Assembly: GCF_006538325.1 (NCBI RefSeq)
Contig: NZ_BJKK01000023.1
Coordinates: 1-58,539 of the forward strand
DNA from: Alteromonas sp. KUL42
GTDB lineage: Bacteria > Pseudomonadota > Gammaproteobacteria > Enterobacterales > Alteromonadaceae
Direction: 5' to 3'
Length of the DNA stretch: 58,539 bases
In this document: piece by piece, positions 26,109 through 34,675 of the stretch
Layout of the letters: the number at the start of each line of letters is the position of its first letter
Numbering within the stretch: position 1 is the first letter of the stretch
Translations under genes and position numbers: made by a program
Notes under the pieces: generated by a model
The model's input: the letters and a program-made list of their open reading frames with translations, nothing else
Told to the model about the DNA's origin: nothing
Databases searched by the model: none

Positions 26109-27197
26109 TTACGCTACCGTGCGCTTATTTTGACGTAAGGGTAACACAGTTATCAATTTATCTCTGGTTTGGGCAATTAAGTTTTCTGTGGTTTCCCAAT
26201 CAATACAACCATCAGTGATAGATACGCCATACTCTAATTCTTGTGGTGTTTTACCATCAGATTTTTGATTACCTGGTTTTAAGTGACTTTCTAGCATGAC
26301 ACCAATAATAGATTGATTGCCCTCTAGAATTTGGTTAACCACATTTTGTGCAACCAAAGGCTGACGTCGGTAGTCCTTTGACGAATTAGCGTGACTACAA
26401 TCAACCACAAGACCCGCGGTTAAACCGGCATCTTGCATTTCAATTTCACATTCAGAAACACATACAGAATCATAATTCGGTTGCTTACCACCGCGAAGAA
26501 TAATGTGGCCATCAGGGTTACCACTTGTACCTATGATGCTCACCTGTCCTTGCTTATTGATGCCCATAAAGCGGTGACCTGAAGCGGCTGATTTAAGCGC
26601 ATTAATTGCAATATCCAAACTGCCATCTGTACCGTTTTTAAAACCAACAGGCATTGACAAACCACTGGCCATTTCACGGTGCGTTTGTGACTCAGACGTA
26701 CGTGCACCAATTGCAGCCCAACTGAACAATTCAGCGAGATACTGAGGGCTGATTGGATCAAGTGCTTCAGTAGCAACAGGCAATTCTAGCTCAGCTAGCC
26801 AGATGAGCAACTCTCGTGCTTTGCGAAGCCCAGTTTCTATATCGAATGTTCCGTCAATGTGTGGGTCGTTGATTAAGCCCTTCCAACCTGTGGTAGTGCG
26901 TGGCTTTTCAAAATATACGCGCATTACAATGAACAAGGTATCTTTGCACGACTCGTGTAATTCTTTTAACTTCAGTGCATACTCTTTTGCTGCATCGATA
27001 TCGTGAATAGAGCAAGGACCACACACTACTAATAAGCGGTGATCACGGCGATGAATAATATCAGAAACGATTTTGCGTGATTCAGAAATCGCCTCAAGTG
27101 CCTTATCTGATACAGGTAATTCAGCACTTAAATCTTCTGGGGTAATAAGTACATCTTCTGCACTTACGTGAACGTTGTTGACAGTGTCCTTAATCAT
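26109..27197 (-). CDS. aroF: 3-deoxy-7-phosphoheptulonate synthase, class I (AroF/AroG type)
   Basis: First enzyme of the shikimate pathway, condensing phosphoenolpyruvate and erythrose 4-phosphate. 362 residues with class I motifs: LLVVCGPCSIHD, MRVYFEKPRTTTGWKGLINDP, GARTSESQTHREMASGLSMPVGFKNGTDG, VVDCSHANSSKD. The position before tyrA and the TyrR-type box upstream favour the tyrosine-sensitive AroF role, though feedback specificity cannot be proven by eye. Confidence 0.95.
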   Translation of the reverse strand: MIKDTVNNVHVSAEDVLITPEDLSAELPVSDKALEAISESRKIVSDIIHRRDHRLLVVCGPCSIHDIDAAKEYALKLKELHESCKDTLFIVMRVYFEKPRTTTGWKGLINDPHIDGTFDIETGLRKARELLIWLAELELPVATEALDPISPQYLAELFSWAAIGARTSESQTHREMASGLSMPVGFKNGTDGSLDIAINALKSAASGHRFMGINKQGQVSIIGTSGNPDGHIILRGGKQPNYDSVCVSECEIEMQDAGLTAGLVVDCSHANSSKDYRRQPLVAQNVVNQILEGNQSIIGVMLESHLKPGNQKSDGKTPQELEYGVSITDGCIDWETTENLIAQTRDKLITVLPLRQNKRTVA

Positions 27198-27270
27198 GGG
27201 AGCTCTCTTACTCTCTTAACTACAAATAAAAAACGGAAAATTAAAACGCCAAAAGAGTATGCAATCTGCA

Positions 27271-27288
27271 TGTAAACTTTATTGTACA
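27271..27288. promoter_or_regulatory. TyrR-type operator upstream of aroF-tyrA
   Basis: TGTAAACTTTATTGTACA matches the TyrR box TGTAAA-N6-TTTACA at 11 of 12 fixed positions. Its centre is about 80 bp upstream of the aroF start codon, a plausible repressor position. In Alteromonadales the binding protein would be TyrR or PhhR; neither gene is in this window. Confidence 0.65.
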
Positions 27289-27675
27289 ACCAGCTTTTCT
27301 ATATTTCTTTAACGTCATTGACTTTTTACCAACTCACGAATTACAACGCAAGCAATAACGAATAATACTTTAATCTAGGGTAGATCCTAAGGGTATCAGC
27401 TTGCCGATATGGCAATACTTAACGCATTAAGAACAAAATTTAACCAGTAGTAAGTAAATGATTGAACGCTTACCTGAGTTTGCAAAAATACATTTGAATG
27501 AACAAAAATGTACAATAAAGAGCAACCATGCTTTTTCAATACGAATACGTAATTATTCAGTATAAATAAGCTAAACTTTTCAAATACCTAATGAAGTAGA
27601 TACTATTAAGCTTTTGTAATCGCACCAATTCACATAAATGACTCATCGATGTGAATGGGTACATGAGAGACATCA
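27289..27675. other. Intergenic region between aroF and the enoyl-CoA hydratase gene, with an inverted repeat
   Basis: AT-rich and without genes. It contains a perfect 8-bp inverted repeat, ATTCACAT (27628-27635) / ATGTGAAT (27649-27656), 19 bp upstream of the hydratase start and just before its GAGAGA ribosome-binding region. The repeat could be an operator or a 5' mRNA hairpin; no second TyrR box is convincing. Confidence 0.45.
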
Positions 27676-28392
27676 ATGCAAACTATATCTACAACCTACG
27701 ACGGTGATGTTGCCATTTTAACCATGCAAAACGGCGAAAACCGCCACAACCCGCAATTTTCCCAAGAGATGCTTGCTGCACTTGATAGCATAGTTAACAA
27801 AGAAACGGTGAAGGCACTAGTCATTACCTCGAGTGACGAAAAGAGCTTTAGCTTAGGTATTGATACCGACTGGTTGATGCCTGCGATGAAAACCCAAAAT
27901 TTCGAGCAAATTAAGCAATTCATGTTCGATATGGACGAGGTGTTCAAAACGCTTTTGCTTTTTCCTGTACCTGTTATTGCCGCCATTAATGGTCACGCTT
28001 TCGGTAACGGCGCTATTTTGGCGTGCGCTTGCGACTTTCGCTTTATGCGCTCAGACAAAGGTTTTTTCTGCTTTCCTGAAGTTGATTTATCGATACCTTT
28101 TTTGCCGGGCATGATTGAGTTCGTAAAAAAGGCTATTCCCTACTACCGTTTTAACGAGATGTGCCTGTCTGGGCGCCGTGTCTCGGGTAAAGAGTTGGCA
28201 ACAGATCATGTGGTTGAATGCGCCTATGAGAGTCAAGCCACTTTAATGGAAGGTGCACTAAACTACGCAAAGTCTTTCGATAAAAAGCGTAGTATTTTTG
28301 CCGAACATAAGAAACGTTTTCACAAGCAGATCATCGAAACTATAGACGTTGAAAATAAACCGTTAATAGAATCACTTTCACTTATGGTGTAG
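27676..28392 (+). CDS. Enoyl-CoA hydratase/isomerase family protein
   Basis: A 238-residue crotonase-fold enzyme. Oxyanion-hole segments are SFSLGIDTDW (about 53-62) and GHAFGNGAILACACDFRFM (about 112-130); a candidate catalytic Glu lies in FCFPEVDLSIPF. The single Glu and short length resemble delta3-delta2-enoyl-CoA isomerases more than hydratases, but the substrate cannot be deduced. It stands alone on the plus strand within a mostly minus-strand stretch. Confidence 0.85.
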   Translation: MQTISTTYDGDVAILTMQNGENRHNPQFSQEMLAALDSIVNKETVKALVITSSDEKSFSLGIDTDWLMPAMKTQNFEQIKQFMFDMDEVFKTLLLFPVPVIAAINGHAFGNGAILACACDFRFMRSDKGFFCFPEVDLSIPFLPGMIEFVKKAIPYYRFNEMCLSGRRVSGKELATDHVVECAYESQATLMEGALNYAKSFDKKRSIFAEHKKRFHKQIIETIDVENKPLIESLSLMV

Positions 28393-28457
28393 TAAAAATC
28401 ACTTAACCAGTACTTTTGTAAGCCTATTCAAACTTAATAATGACCGTGTGAATAGGC

Positions 28458-29297
28458 TTATTTCGACACATCTACGTCCTTCTCGTTACCCGCTCCTTTT
28501 TGTGCCATTTTGAAAGGATAAAACAACACACTGATAAGGCGAGAAGGGTTAAGTAGCGGTTGACTCTTTATTCCATGAGCCACTTTTACAAGTACATCTG
28601 TTGGAAATACAGAAAGCGTCTTGAATATACGGTCCCATATCGATAAAACAATACCGTAGTTAGTGTTTGCTTGAATACGCACAAGACTGTGATGCAACGT
28701 GTGTTGATTAGGTGTAACAAACACAAAGCCTATCACGCGCGCTATTCCATTAGAGAGAAGAAAGTTTCCGTGAGTGAAAAAAGTCGAGATTGCGTGCAAT
28801 ATAAAATAGCCCAATACGGCCTCAATAGCAGGTGATAAAACGACAACCAAAGCACTTACTGCCAGTGTAGTTAACAAAAACTCAAAAGGATGAAATCGTA
28901 GAGCGGTAGAAAAATCGACGGAAGTATCACTGTGATGTGCTGCGTGTATCTTCCACAATAGCGGATGTTTGTGATATAGCCGGTGCATTAGATAGAGCAA
29001 AAAATCAACGCATAAGACGAACAGACTCACATTAACCAACAATGAATACTTATGTAAGCTAATTAACCCAAAGTCATTGTCTTTCGCCCAAGCAGTTAAT
29101 GCAAAAACGCTAAGTGGTAGCGAAAATTGTATAAATAGTGTGGCAACAATGAACAATGATAAGTTGAGGAACCATCTATCGTACTTATCTACTTTCGGTA
29201 AATCTCTAGTAGAATACTTAATTTCTAACAACAAAACACACAGCATAACTGCGATAAAGACAACAAACTGAACCTGTTCACTTGACGTTAAATTCAT
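28458..29297 (-). CDS. Sterol desaturase / fatty acid hydroxylase family membrane protein
   Basis: A 279-residue integral membrane di-iron enzyme. Membrane helices lie at about 8-25, 43-65, 85-105 and 140-170. The three histidine clusters of the family are present: HRLYHKH, HAAHHSD and HTLHHSL. Substrate unknown; bacterial members hydroxylate lipids, sterols or carotenoids. It follows the small PEP-CTERM-like gene by 85 bp, a spacer that holds the inverted repeat GACCAATAG (29314) / CTATTGGTC (29347). Confidence 0.88.
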   Translation of the reverse strand: MNLTSSEQVQFVVFIAVMLCVLLLEIKYSTRDLPKVDKYDRWFLNLSLFIVATLFIQFSLPLSVFALTAWAKDNDFGLISLHKYSLLVNVSLFVLCVDFLLYLMHRLYHKHPLLWKIHAAHHSDTSVDFSTALRFHPFEFLLTTLAVSALVVVLSPAIEAVLGYFILHAISTFFTHGNFLLSNGIARVIGFVFVTPNQHTLHHSLVRIQANTNYGIVLSIWDRIFKTLSVFPTDVLVKVAHGIKSQPLLNPSRLISVLFYPFKMAQKGAGNEKDVDVSK

Positions 29298-29382
29298 GAC
29301 TTGGGATTGTGTCGACCAATAGCCATCACATTAGATTTTTCAATTACTATTGGTCTGAAAATATTAGAAATTGAGGTAGACG

Positions 29383-29541
29383 CTATTTCCTATTTTTCCA
29401 CTTTAGCAAACCGGCAACAGCTAATGCAGCACCTAAAACAGCCAGTGAACTTGGTTCGTCAATTGGTGCTGGTGGAGAACCAGCAAATGCACTTGCTGAT
29501 ACGAACAATAAAGCGAATACGGCTATTGATTTTGTTTTCAT
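29383..29541 (-). CDS. Very small PEP-CTERM-like sorted protein
   Basis: A 52-residue protein made of a signal peptide (MKTKSIAVFALLFVSASAFA), a few linker residues, then DEPSSLAVLGAALAVAGL and a basic end LKWKNRK. That is the layout of a PEP-CTERM sorting signal (Pro-rich motif, hydrophobic helix, basic tail), with Asp-Glu-Pro in place of Pro-Glu-Pro. ATG at 29541 has AAGGAA upstream; a longer 77-residue version lacks a ribosome-binding site. There is almost no mature domain, which is odd. The matching exosortase is not in the window. Confidence 0.72.
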   Translation of the reverse strand: MKTKSIAVFALLFVSASAFAGSPPAPIDEPSSLAVLGAALAVAGLLKWKNRK

Positions 29542-29712
29542 TATGACTTCCTTTTGGTTGTTAGGTACTTCTTTGTATTGTGACAATGCAGGAGACTTCA
29601 TAAAAATCGCAAGCATAAATCACGCCACCACAATAAAATCAATAAGTTAGAAAGTATGACTGGTGTATTTGTAAAGAAAGATGACAACCAGTTCACATTT
29701 AATTCAGACACA

Positions 29713-29739
29713 AAAAAGCCCGCTTAAAGCGGGCTTTTT
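29713..29739. terminator. Bidirectional rho-independent terminator after rplS
   Basis: AAAAAGCCCGC / GCGGGCTTTTT, an almost perfect symmetrical stem with A and T runs on both sides. On the minus strand it ends the rpsP-rimM-trmD-rplS operon. Confidence 0.9.
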
Positions 29740-29771
29740 CGAAGTTAACAATAACGCAAGGATTAGTAATC

Positions 29772-30131
29772 TTAGTTAAGCTTCTCTTTGATACGTGCAG
29801 ATTTACCTGAACGCTCACGTAGATAGTAAAGCTTAGCACGACGAACCGCACCGCGACGTTTCACTTCAATTGAAGAAACTGCCGGGCTGTGTGTTTGGAA
29901 CACACGCTCAACGCCTTCGCCGCTAGAAATTTTACGCACGGTAAAAGACGAGTGCAGACCACGGTTACGTTTAGCGATAACAACACCTTCATAAGCCTGA
30001 AGACGCTCTTTGTCACCTTCGGTAACGCGAACTTTAACAACTACTGTGTCACCTGGACCAAACGCAGGAACATCAGATTTTAGCTGTGCTTCTTCGATTT
30101 TTTTGATGATATCTTGACTGACTTTGCTCAT
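29772..30131 (-). CDS. rplS: 50S ribosomal protein L19
   Basis: 119 residues, near the family norm, with DTVVVKVRVTEGDKERLQ, FTVRKISSGEGVERVF and the basic end KLYYLRERSGKSARIKEKL. Two ATG codons stand side by side; the second (30131) has the better distance to GAGG and matches the usual start MSKVSQDIIKKIE. Last gene of the operon. Confidence 0.97.
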   Translation of the reverse strand: MSKVSQDIIKKIEEAQLKSDVPAFGPGDTVVVKVRVTEGDKERLQAYEGVVIAKRNRGLHSSFTVRKISSGEGVERVFQTHSPAVSSIEVKRRGAVRRAKLYYLRERSGKSARIKEKLN

Positions 30132-30149
30132 CATATCCTCTCGTCCTAG

Positions 30150-30911
30150 TTAACTGTCATCTTGCTGCAGTTGCGCTTGGAATAATTCAAGCAAACGCTG
30201 CTGCTCCTCAGTCAGAGCTAGGTGATTTAACAATTCAGGGCGACGCTGCCAGGTTCTACCTAATGATTGCATCAATCGCCACTGCCTAATTTTTTCATGG
30301 TCCCCACTTAACAACACCTCAGGAACTTTTTGACCTTCAAGTATTTCGGGCCGCGTATAGTGCGGACAATCCAAAAGACCGTCTGTGAAAGAATCTTCAA
30401 CTGCTGAAGCTTTATGCCCCAACACACCGGGAACTAACCGTGCAACAGCGTCCATAAGGACCATTGCAGGTAGCTCACCGCCGCTTAACACGTAATCACC
30501 AATAGAGACTTCTTCGTCCACATGGCTTTCGATTACCCGCTCGTCGATGCCTTCATATCGACCACAAATTAAAATTGTGCGGTCGATGTCAGCAAGGCGT
30601 TGAACGCCTGCTTGGTCAAGGGGTTTCCCTTGGGGTGATAAGTAGATCACCTTACTTTTTTCGCCGCCCACTTTCTTGGCGGCTTGTATTGCGTCAGTTA
30701 GCGGTTTTACCATCATCAGCATTCCGGGTCCGCCACCATAGGGGCGATCGTCTACTGTACGATGGCGATCATGTGTAAAGTCACGGGGGTTGAAGGTATC
30801 TACCGATAACGTTCCAGATTTAACTGCTCGCCCTATTACACCCTGTTGGGTAAATGGGGCAAACATGTCTGGAAACAGGCTAACAACTCCAAACCACTTT
30901 TCCGGTGTCAC
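30150..30911 (-). CDS. trmD: tRNA (guanine37-N1)-methyltransferase TrmD
   Basis: SPOUT-class enzyme that methylates G37 next to the anticodon to prevent frameshifting. 253 residues with the trefoil-knot motifs VIYLSPQGKPL, ICGRYEGIDERVIESHVDEEVSIGDYVLSGGELPAM and RPEILEGQKVPEVLLSGDH. It starts with GTG (30909-30911) immediately after the rimM stop, with no spacer, so translation is coupled. Confidence 0.97.
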   Translation of the reverse strand: MTPEKWFGVVSLFPDMFAPFTQQGVIGRAVKSGTLSVDTFNPRDFTHDRHRTVDDRPYGGGPGMLMMVKPLTDAIQAAKKVGGEKSKVIYLSPQGKPLDQAGVQRLADIDRTILICGRYEGIDERVIESHVDEEVSIGDYVLSGGELPAMVLMDAVARLVPGVLGHKASAVEDSFTDGLLDCPHYTRPEILEGQKVPEVLLSGDHEKIRQWRLMQSLGRTWQRRPELLNHLALTEEQQRLLELFQAQLQQDDS

Positions 30912-31433
30912 TTAGAACCCCGGGTCCCAGTCAACTTTAATGACCTTCGCTTCTTTATCAACCTCTTGTACGACTTCGTCGAACACAAAAGGCAATAGTC
31001 TTTCTTTTTGACCAAAAGCGTCACCTACATTGGCTTTAACGTGGATCACGTCATTTGCACCTGTATTAAACACTTCTTTCACTACACCTAAGTCGTAACC
31101 TTGCGTTGTTACCACTTGCATGCCGGTGAGCTCACGCCAATAAACCCCTTCGTCGCCTAAATCAGGCAGCTGTGAAGCATTTATATTGATATCCAAGTTT
31201 TTAATGCGCTCGGCATCATCTCGACTATCAACGCCCACAATTTTTGCAACGAGGCTTTTACCGTGCGGTCGCCACTGGTCAATTTGGTATTCTTTTTCAT
31301 CGCCAATAAACCATGGCACATACTCAAAAATACCTTCTGGCGTTTCTGTATAGCTGTTGATCTTGACCCAACCTTTAACACCGTACGGTGCGCCAATTTT
31401 GCCAACAATCACTTTGTCAGACGCTAGACTCAT
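30912..31433 (-). CDS. rimM: Ribosome maturation factor RimM
   Basis: 16S rRNA processing factor that binds S19 during 30S assembly. 173 residues with an N-terminal RimM barrel (VIVGKIGAPYGVKGWVKI) and a C-terminal PRC-barrel domain (VYWRELTGMQVVTTQGYDLG, ending IKVDWDPGF). Lies between rpsP (23 bp) and trmD (0 bp). Confidence 0.97.
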   Translation of the reverse strand: MSLASDKVIVGKIGAPYGVKGWVKINSYTETPEGIFEYVPWFIGDEKEYQIDQWRPHGKSLVAKIVGVDSRDDAERIKNLDININASQLPDLGDEGVYWRELTGMQVVTTQGYDLGVVKEVFNTGANDVIHVKANVGDAFGQKERLLPFVFDEVVQEVDKEAKVIKVDWDPGF

Positions 31434-31456
31434 CTATACCACCAGTTAATAACAGC

Positions 31457-31708
31457 TTACGCTGCAGATTTTTTCGCTTCTTTTACCAAGCTAGAAACGC
31501 GATCTGATAAGCTCGCGCCTACGCCAACCCAGTATTCAACACGCTCTAGATCGATGCGAAGACGTTCCGCTTGACCTTGTGCAGTTGGGTTGAAGAAACC
31601 GATGTTTTCAATGAAACGACCGTTTCTTGCACGACGGCTATCAGCCACCACTAGTTGATAAAATGGACGCTTTTTCGCGCCACCACGCTGTAAACGAATA
31701 GTAACCAT
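31457..31708 (-). CDS. rpsP: 30S ribosomal protein S16
   Basis: 83 residues starting MVTIRLQRGGAKKRPFYQLV, the conserved S16 start, with ADSRRARNGRFIENIGFFNP. First gene of the rpsP-rimM-trmD-rplS operon. In E. coli ffh lies immediately upstream; here ffh is about 16 kb away. Confidence 0.98.
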   Translation of the reverse strand: MVTIRLQRGGAKKRPFYQLVVADSRRARNGRFIENIGFFNPTAQGQAERLRIDLERVEYWVGVGASLSDRVSSLVKEAKKSAA

Positions 31709-31795
31709 AAATGCCTCAAACTCGTTGTAGCGTTACCGTTAACTTAAGCCTTCGTTTAACGACTAAAAAATAGACGCCATTTAGAAGGCCGCCGA

Positions 31796-31823
31796 ATTAT
31801 ACGGATATAGGCAAGTAATGCAA
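31796..31823 (-). promoter_or_regulatory. Promoter of the rpsP operon
   Basis: On the minus strand TTGCAT (31818-31823), a 16-bp spacer, and a perfect TATAAT (31796-31801), followed by a GC-rich discriminator (TCGGCGGCC) typical of ribosomal genes under ppGpp control. It gives a leader of about 80 nt before the rpsP start. Confidence 0.72.
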
Positions 31824-32149
31824 GGGAAAGTCAGGTTTTTGATCGTTAATTTACGCATTTTCGGCCTAATGTTCGAAAACGCTAAATTTTGAGGCAATAC
31901 AATCATTAAAAGCACTCATTCAACTTGTGCATTGATAAAATTGCTTCGGCACTCAATTTTGTAGATGTTATTGCAAGTTGTTAACAGTCGTACTTAACAC
32001 TCTCCACTATTCGACTTTGAATTAAAACTTAGCTAGGCTACGAAATGTTCAAGGCTCATTCTTTAAATTCGATTGGATATGAATAGCGTTTTGGATAGTT
32101 TGTTAGCCCCATCTAAGTAATGAATATCAAACAGTAAAGGATTACCACT
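31824..32149. other. Intergenic region between rpsP and the lipoprotein gene
   Basis: No ORF, RNA fold or repeat seen. It marks the left edge of the accessory block that separates rpsP from ffh. No tRNA, integrase or attachment-site duplication is visible at this edge. Confidence 0.45.
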
Positions 32150-32626
32150 ATGAAATTAAAAACCATTTTTTCCGCCTTATTACTTACCCTACTCGGCGCC
32201 TGTAGCAATATTATAAATGATTATGTGCCTCAAGCTGATATTGATGCAGACAAAGCTCGTATCGATTTTTTTGCTCAAACGTCCAAAAATGAGAAAGAAT
32301 ATGTTCGGTTGTTATGTTGGAATAAAAGACCAAGCGACGTACTATCGATAAGAAATATTGATGCTGGTGAGCACAATCTTTACTTTTACGCTACCGTTGT
32401 TGAATCGAAGTATACCCCGTTAGTCGCTATCGGACGGCTTGATGCATCATTAAAAGGCGGTAAACGTTACTCACTTTTGCAATCTCGGCAAAATGAGAAC
32501 ATGAAAATTTGGTTAGCAGAGTCAGATACTGGAGTATTGGCTTCCGATATTATTAACGTCAAATTAGAAGCTCCTAAGCCTCTCGGAAATAGCGTAATTG
32601 AGAACTGTAAGGAAGGAACAATATAA
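32150..32626 (+). CDS. Putative lipoprotein of unknown function
   Basis: 158 residues with a lipoprotein signal peptide (MKLKTIFSALLLTLLGACS, lipobox LGAC). The rest has the look of a small beta-rich domain with a central NIDAGEHNLYFYATVVES and a segment GRLDASLKGGKRYSLL. I do not recognise a family. AAGGA lies 8 bp before the ATG. A strong hairpin follows its stop. Confidence 0.65.
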   Translation: MKLKTIFSALLLTLLGACSNIINDYVPQADIDADKARIDFFAQTSKNEKEYVRLLCWNKRPSDVLSIRNIDAGEHNLYFYATVVESKYTPLVAIGRLDASLKGGKRYSLLQSRQNENMKIWLAESDTGVLASDIINVKLEAPKPLGNSVIENCKEGTI

Positions 32627-32647
32627 TCTTTCTTTACTAAAACTCTC

Positions 32648-32687
32648 AGATTCAGGGTAGATTCCATTCGTCATTTACCCTGAATCT
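32648..32687. repeat. Perfect 12-bp inverted repeat after the lipoprotein gene
   Basis: AGATTCAGGGTA (32648-32659) and TACCCTGAATCT (32676-32687) are exact inverted complements with a 16-nt loop. Only a weak T run follows on the minus strand (GAGAGTTTTAG), so it is a possible 3'-end or terminator hairpin rather than a classical terminator. Confidence 0.5.
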
Positions 32688-32771
32688 ATTCACAGCTGTC
32701 GTAAAAATCAATCACCGCCGACCTTTTCTTCGTATACTGCGCACTATGAAGCGACGCAAACTGAGGTCATT

Positions 32772-34577
32772 TTGACAAAAGCAGTAAGTTTGATCACAAC
32801 AAAGCAAGTAATGGGCTGGATCATCAGTCATCTACTCCAATATAAAAGCAAAGTAGTAGGCGCTGTTATTGCGTTATTTACAGCTGCCTTTGCTTGGTTG
32901 TTATTGGGTCAAGGTATTAAGTATGCCATTGATAATGGCTTTACAGACGGAACATCAGAACTGCTCAACCAGGCTATTGTCATCGTATTAGCCATTACCG
33001 TTGTGGCGTGTTTAGCAACTTATGCTCGATTTTATTTGATGACATGGCTAGGGGAACGCGTAAGCGCCGACATACGCAATCAAGTTTATTCACACTTACT
33101 TTCATTACCCCCTTCCTTCTTTGCTGAACTTCGTACAGGCGAAGTTATCTCTCGCTTCACAAGCGACACCACCATTATACAAACAGTGGTTGGTATGAGC
33201 TTATCTATGACACTGCGCTCTGTTGTAACATTTGTAGGCGCACTTGCATTAATGGGCTTATCAAGCCCACTGTTAACCTTCTGTGTGATTATTGCCGTCC
33301 CCGCTGTATTAGTTCCCATAAAGGTATTAGCCCCACAAGTTCGTCGTTATGCAAAAGAAAGCCAAGATAAGGTCGCTGACTTAGGTGCGCGTATTGACGA
33401 AAGCTTACATGAAATCATGACTGTCCAAGCCTACACCGCAGAAGCGAGTGAAAGAGCACATTTTGCCAAGCAGGTAGAAGCTGTGATGGACATAGCTCAA
33501 AAGCGTATTCACTACCGCTCATTACTTATCGGTTGCATCATGTGTATTAGTATGGTTGCCATCATCTTTATCGCTTGGGTTGGAGCAAGACAAGTTCTCA
33601 GTGGGGCAATGACCGCCGGTGAACTTTCTGCCTTCCTTTTTTACGCTGTGATGGCCGGTGGCAGTATTGCAACAATTAGTGAAGTGATTGGCGAAGTACA
33701 ACGTGGTGTGGGCGCCAGTGAACGCCTTTACGAGCTTTTGAGTGCCAAGCCTGACATTATGTCTCTAGGTCAAGAAGACTTTCTAGCAGACACTACGTCG
33801 TCGACCTACAAAATTACAGCGGTGTCACATTTACCTAACGATAAAAAAGCACCGCGCATTCAAATTGAGCAAGTAAGCTTTGCTTATCCAGGCAGTAAGC
33901 CACTCTTTCAAAATCTTTCTATTGATATTAAAGCTGGGGAGCGCCTTGCACTGGTAGGTCCAAGCGGCGCGGGAAAAACAACACTATTCCAGCTATTGAT
34001 GCGATTTTACGACCCTAGTGCAGGCACTGTTTTATTTGACAACTCGCCTATCAACGAAATGCCCATCGAATACCTGAGAAAGCATGTCGCTATCGTCACG
34101 CAAGAGCCTATAGTGTTCGCCACTTCAGTGATTGAAAATATACGATACGGTAAACCAGAAGCTACAGACGACGAAGTTGTGATAGCGGCTAAGCAAGCCT
34201 TTGCACACGAATTTATCGACAATCTTGAAGACCGTTACTATACGCAACTAGGAGAACGAGGAGTTAAGTTATCTGGCGGACAAAAGCAGCGTATTGCCAT
34301 TGCGCGTGCGATATTAGCAGACCGCCCTATCCTTTTATTAGATGAAGCCACCAGCGCACTTGATGCGATGAGTGAGCGTATGGTTCAACAAGCCATAGAC
34401 CGTCTTATGGTGGGTAAAACCAGTATTGTCATTGCACACAGACTTGCCACTGTTCAACACGCAGATCGCATCATCGTAATGGATAAAGGCAATATCGTTG
34501 GTATGGGTGACCATGCTTCACTCATGAAAAGCGATACCCTGTATAGGGAATACGCTGAACTGCAATTGCTTAGCTGA
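32772..34577 (+). CDS. ABC exporter, fused permease and ATPase (MsbA/LmrA-type)
   Basis: 601 residues: six membrane helices (about 25-310) then a nucleotide-binding domain (about 355-600) with Walker A GPSGAGKTTL, signature KLSGGQKQRIAIARA, Walker B PILLLDEATSALD and the H loop IVIAHRLATV. As a half-transporter it should act as a homodimer exporting lipid or drugs. Start TTG (32772) with GAGG upstream. The substrate is unknown. Confidence 0.92.
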   Translation: MTKAVSLITTKQVMGWIISHLLQYKSKVVGAVIALFTAAFAWLLLGQGIKYAIDNGFTDGTSELLNQAIVIVLAITVVACLATYARFYLMTWLGERVSADIRNQVYSHLLSLPPSFFAELRTGEVISRFTSDTTIIQTVVGMSLSMTLRSVVTFVGALALMGLSSPLLTFCVIIAVPAVLVPIKVLAPQVRRYAKESQDKVADLGARIDESLHEIMTVQAYTAEASERAHFAKQVEAVMDIAQKRIHYRSLLIGCIMCISMVAIIFIAWVGARQVLSGAMTAGELSAFLFYAVMAGGSIATISEVIGEVQRGVGASERLYELLSAKPDIMSLGQEDFLADTTSSTYKITAVSHLPNDKKAPRIQIEQVSFAYPGSKPLFQNLSIDIKAGERLALVGPSGAGKTTLFQLLMRFYDPSAGTVLFDNSPINEMPIEYLRKHVAIVTQEPIVFATSVIENIRYGKPEATDDEVVIAAKQAFAHEFIDNLEDRYYTQLGERGVKLSGGQKQRIAIARAILADRPILLLDEATSALDAMSERMVQQAIDRLMVGKTSIVIAHRLATVQHADRIIVMDKGNIVGMGDHASLMKSDTLYREYAELQLLS

Positions 34578-34675
34578 ACTGCGTATGGTGCTATACCGTA
34601 CAAAATAAAAAGAGCTTAACGGCTAACTTTTAATCAAAAAAATTATCAAAAAAGATAAAACGCTACGGGTTTACA

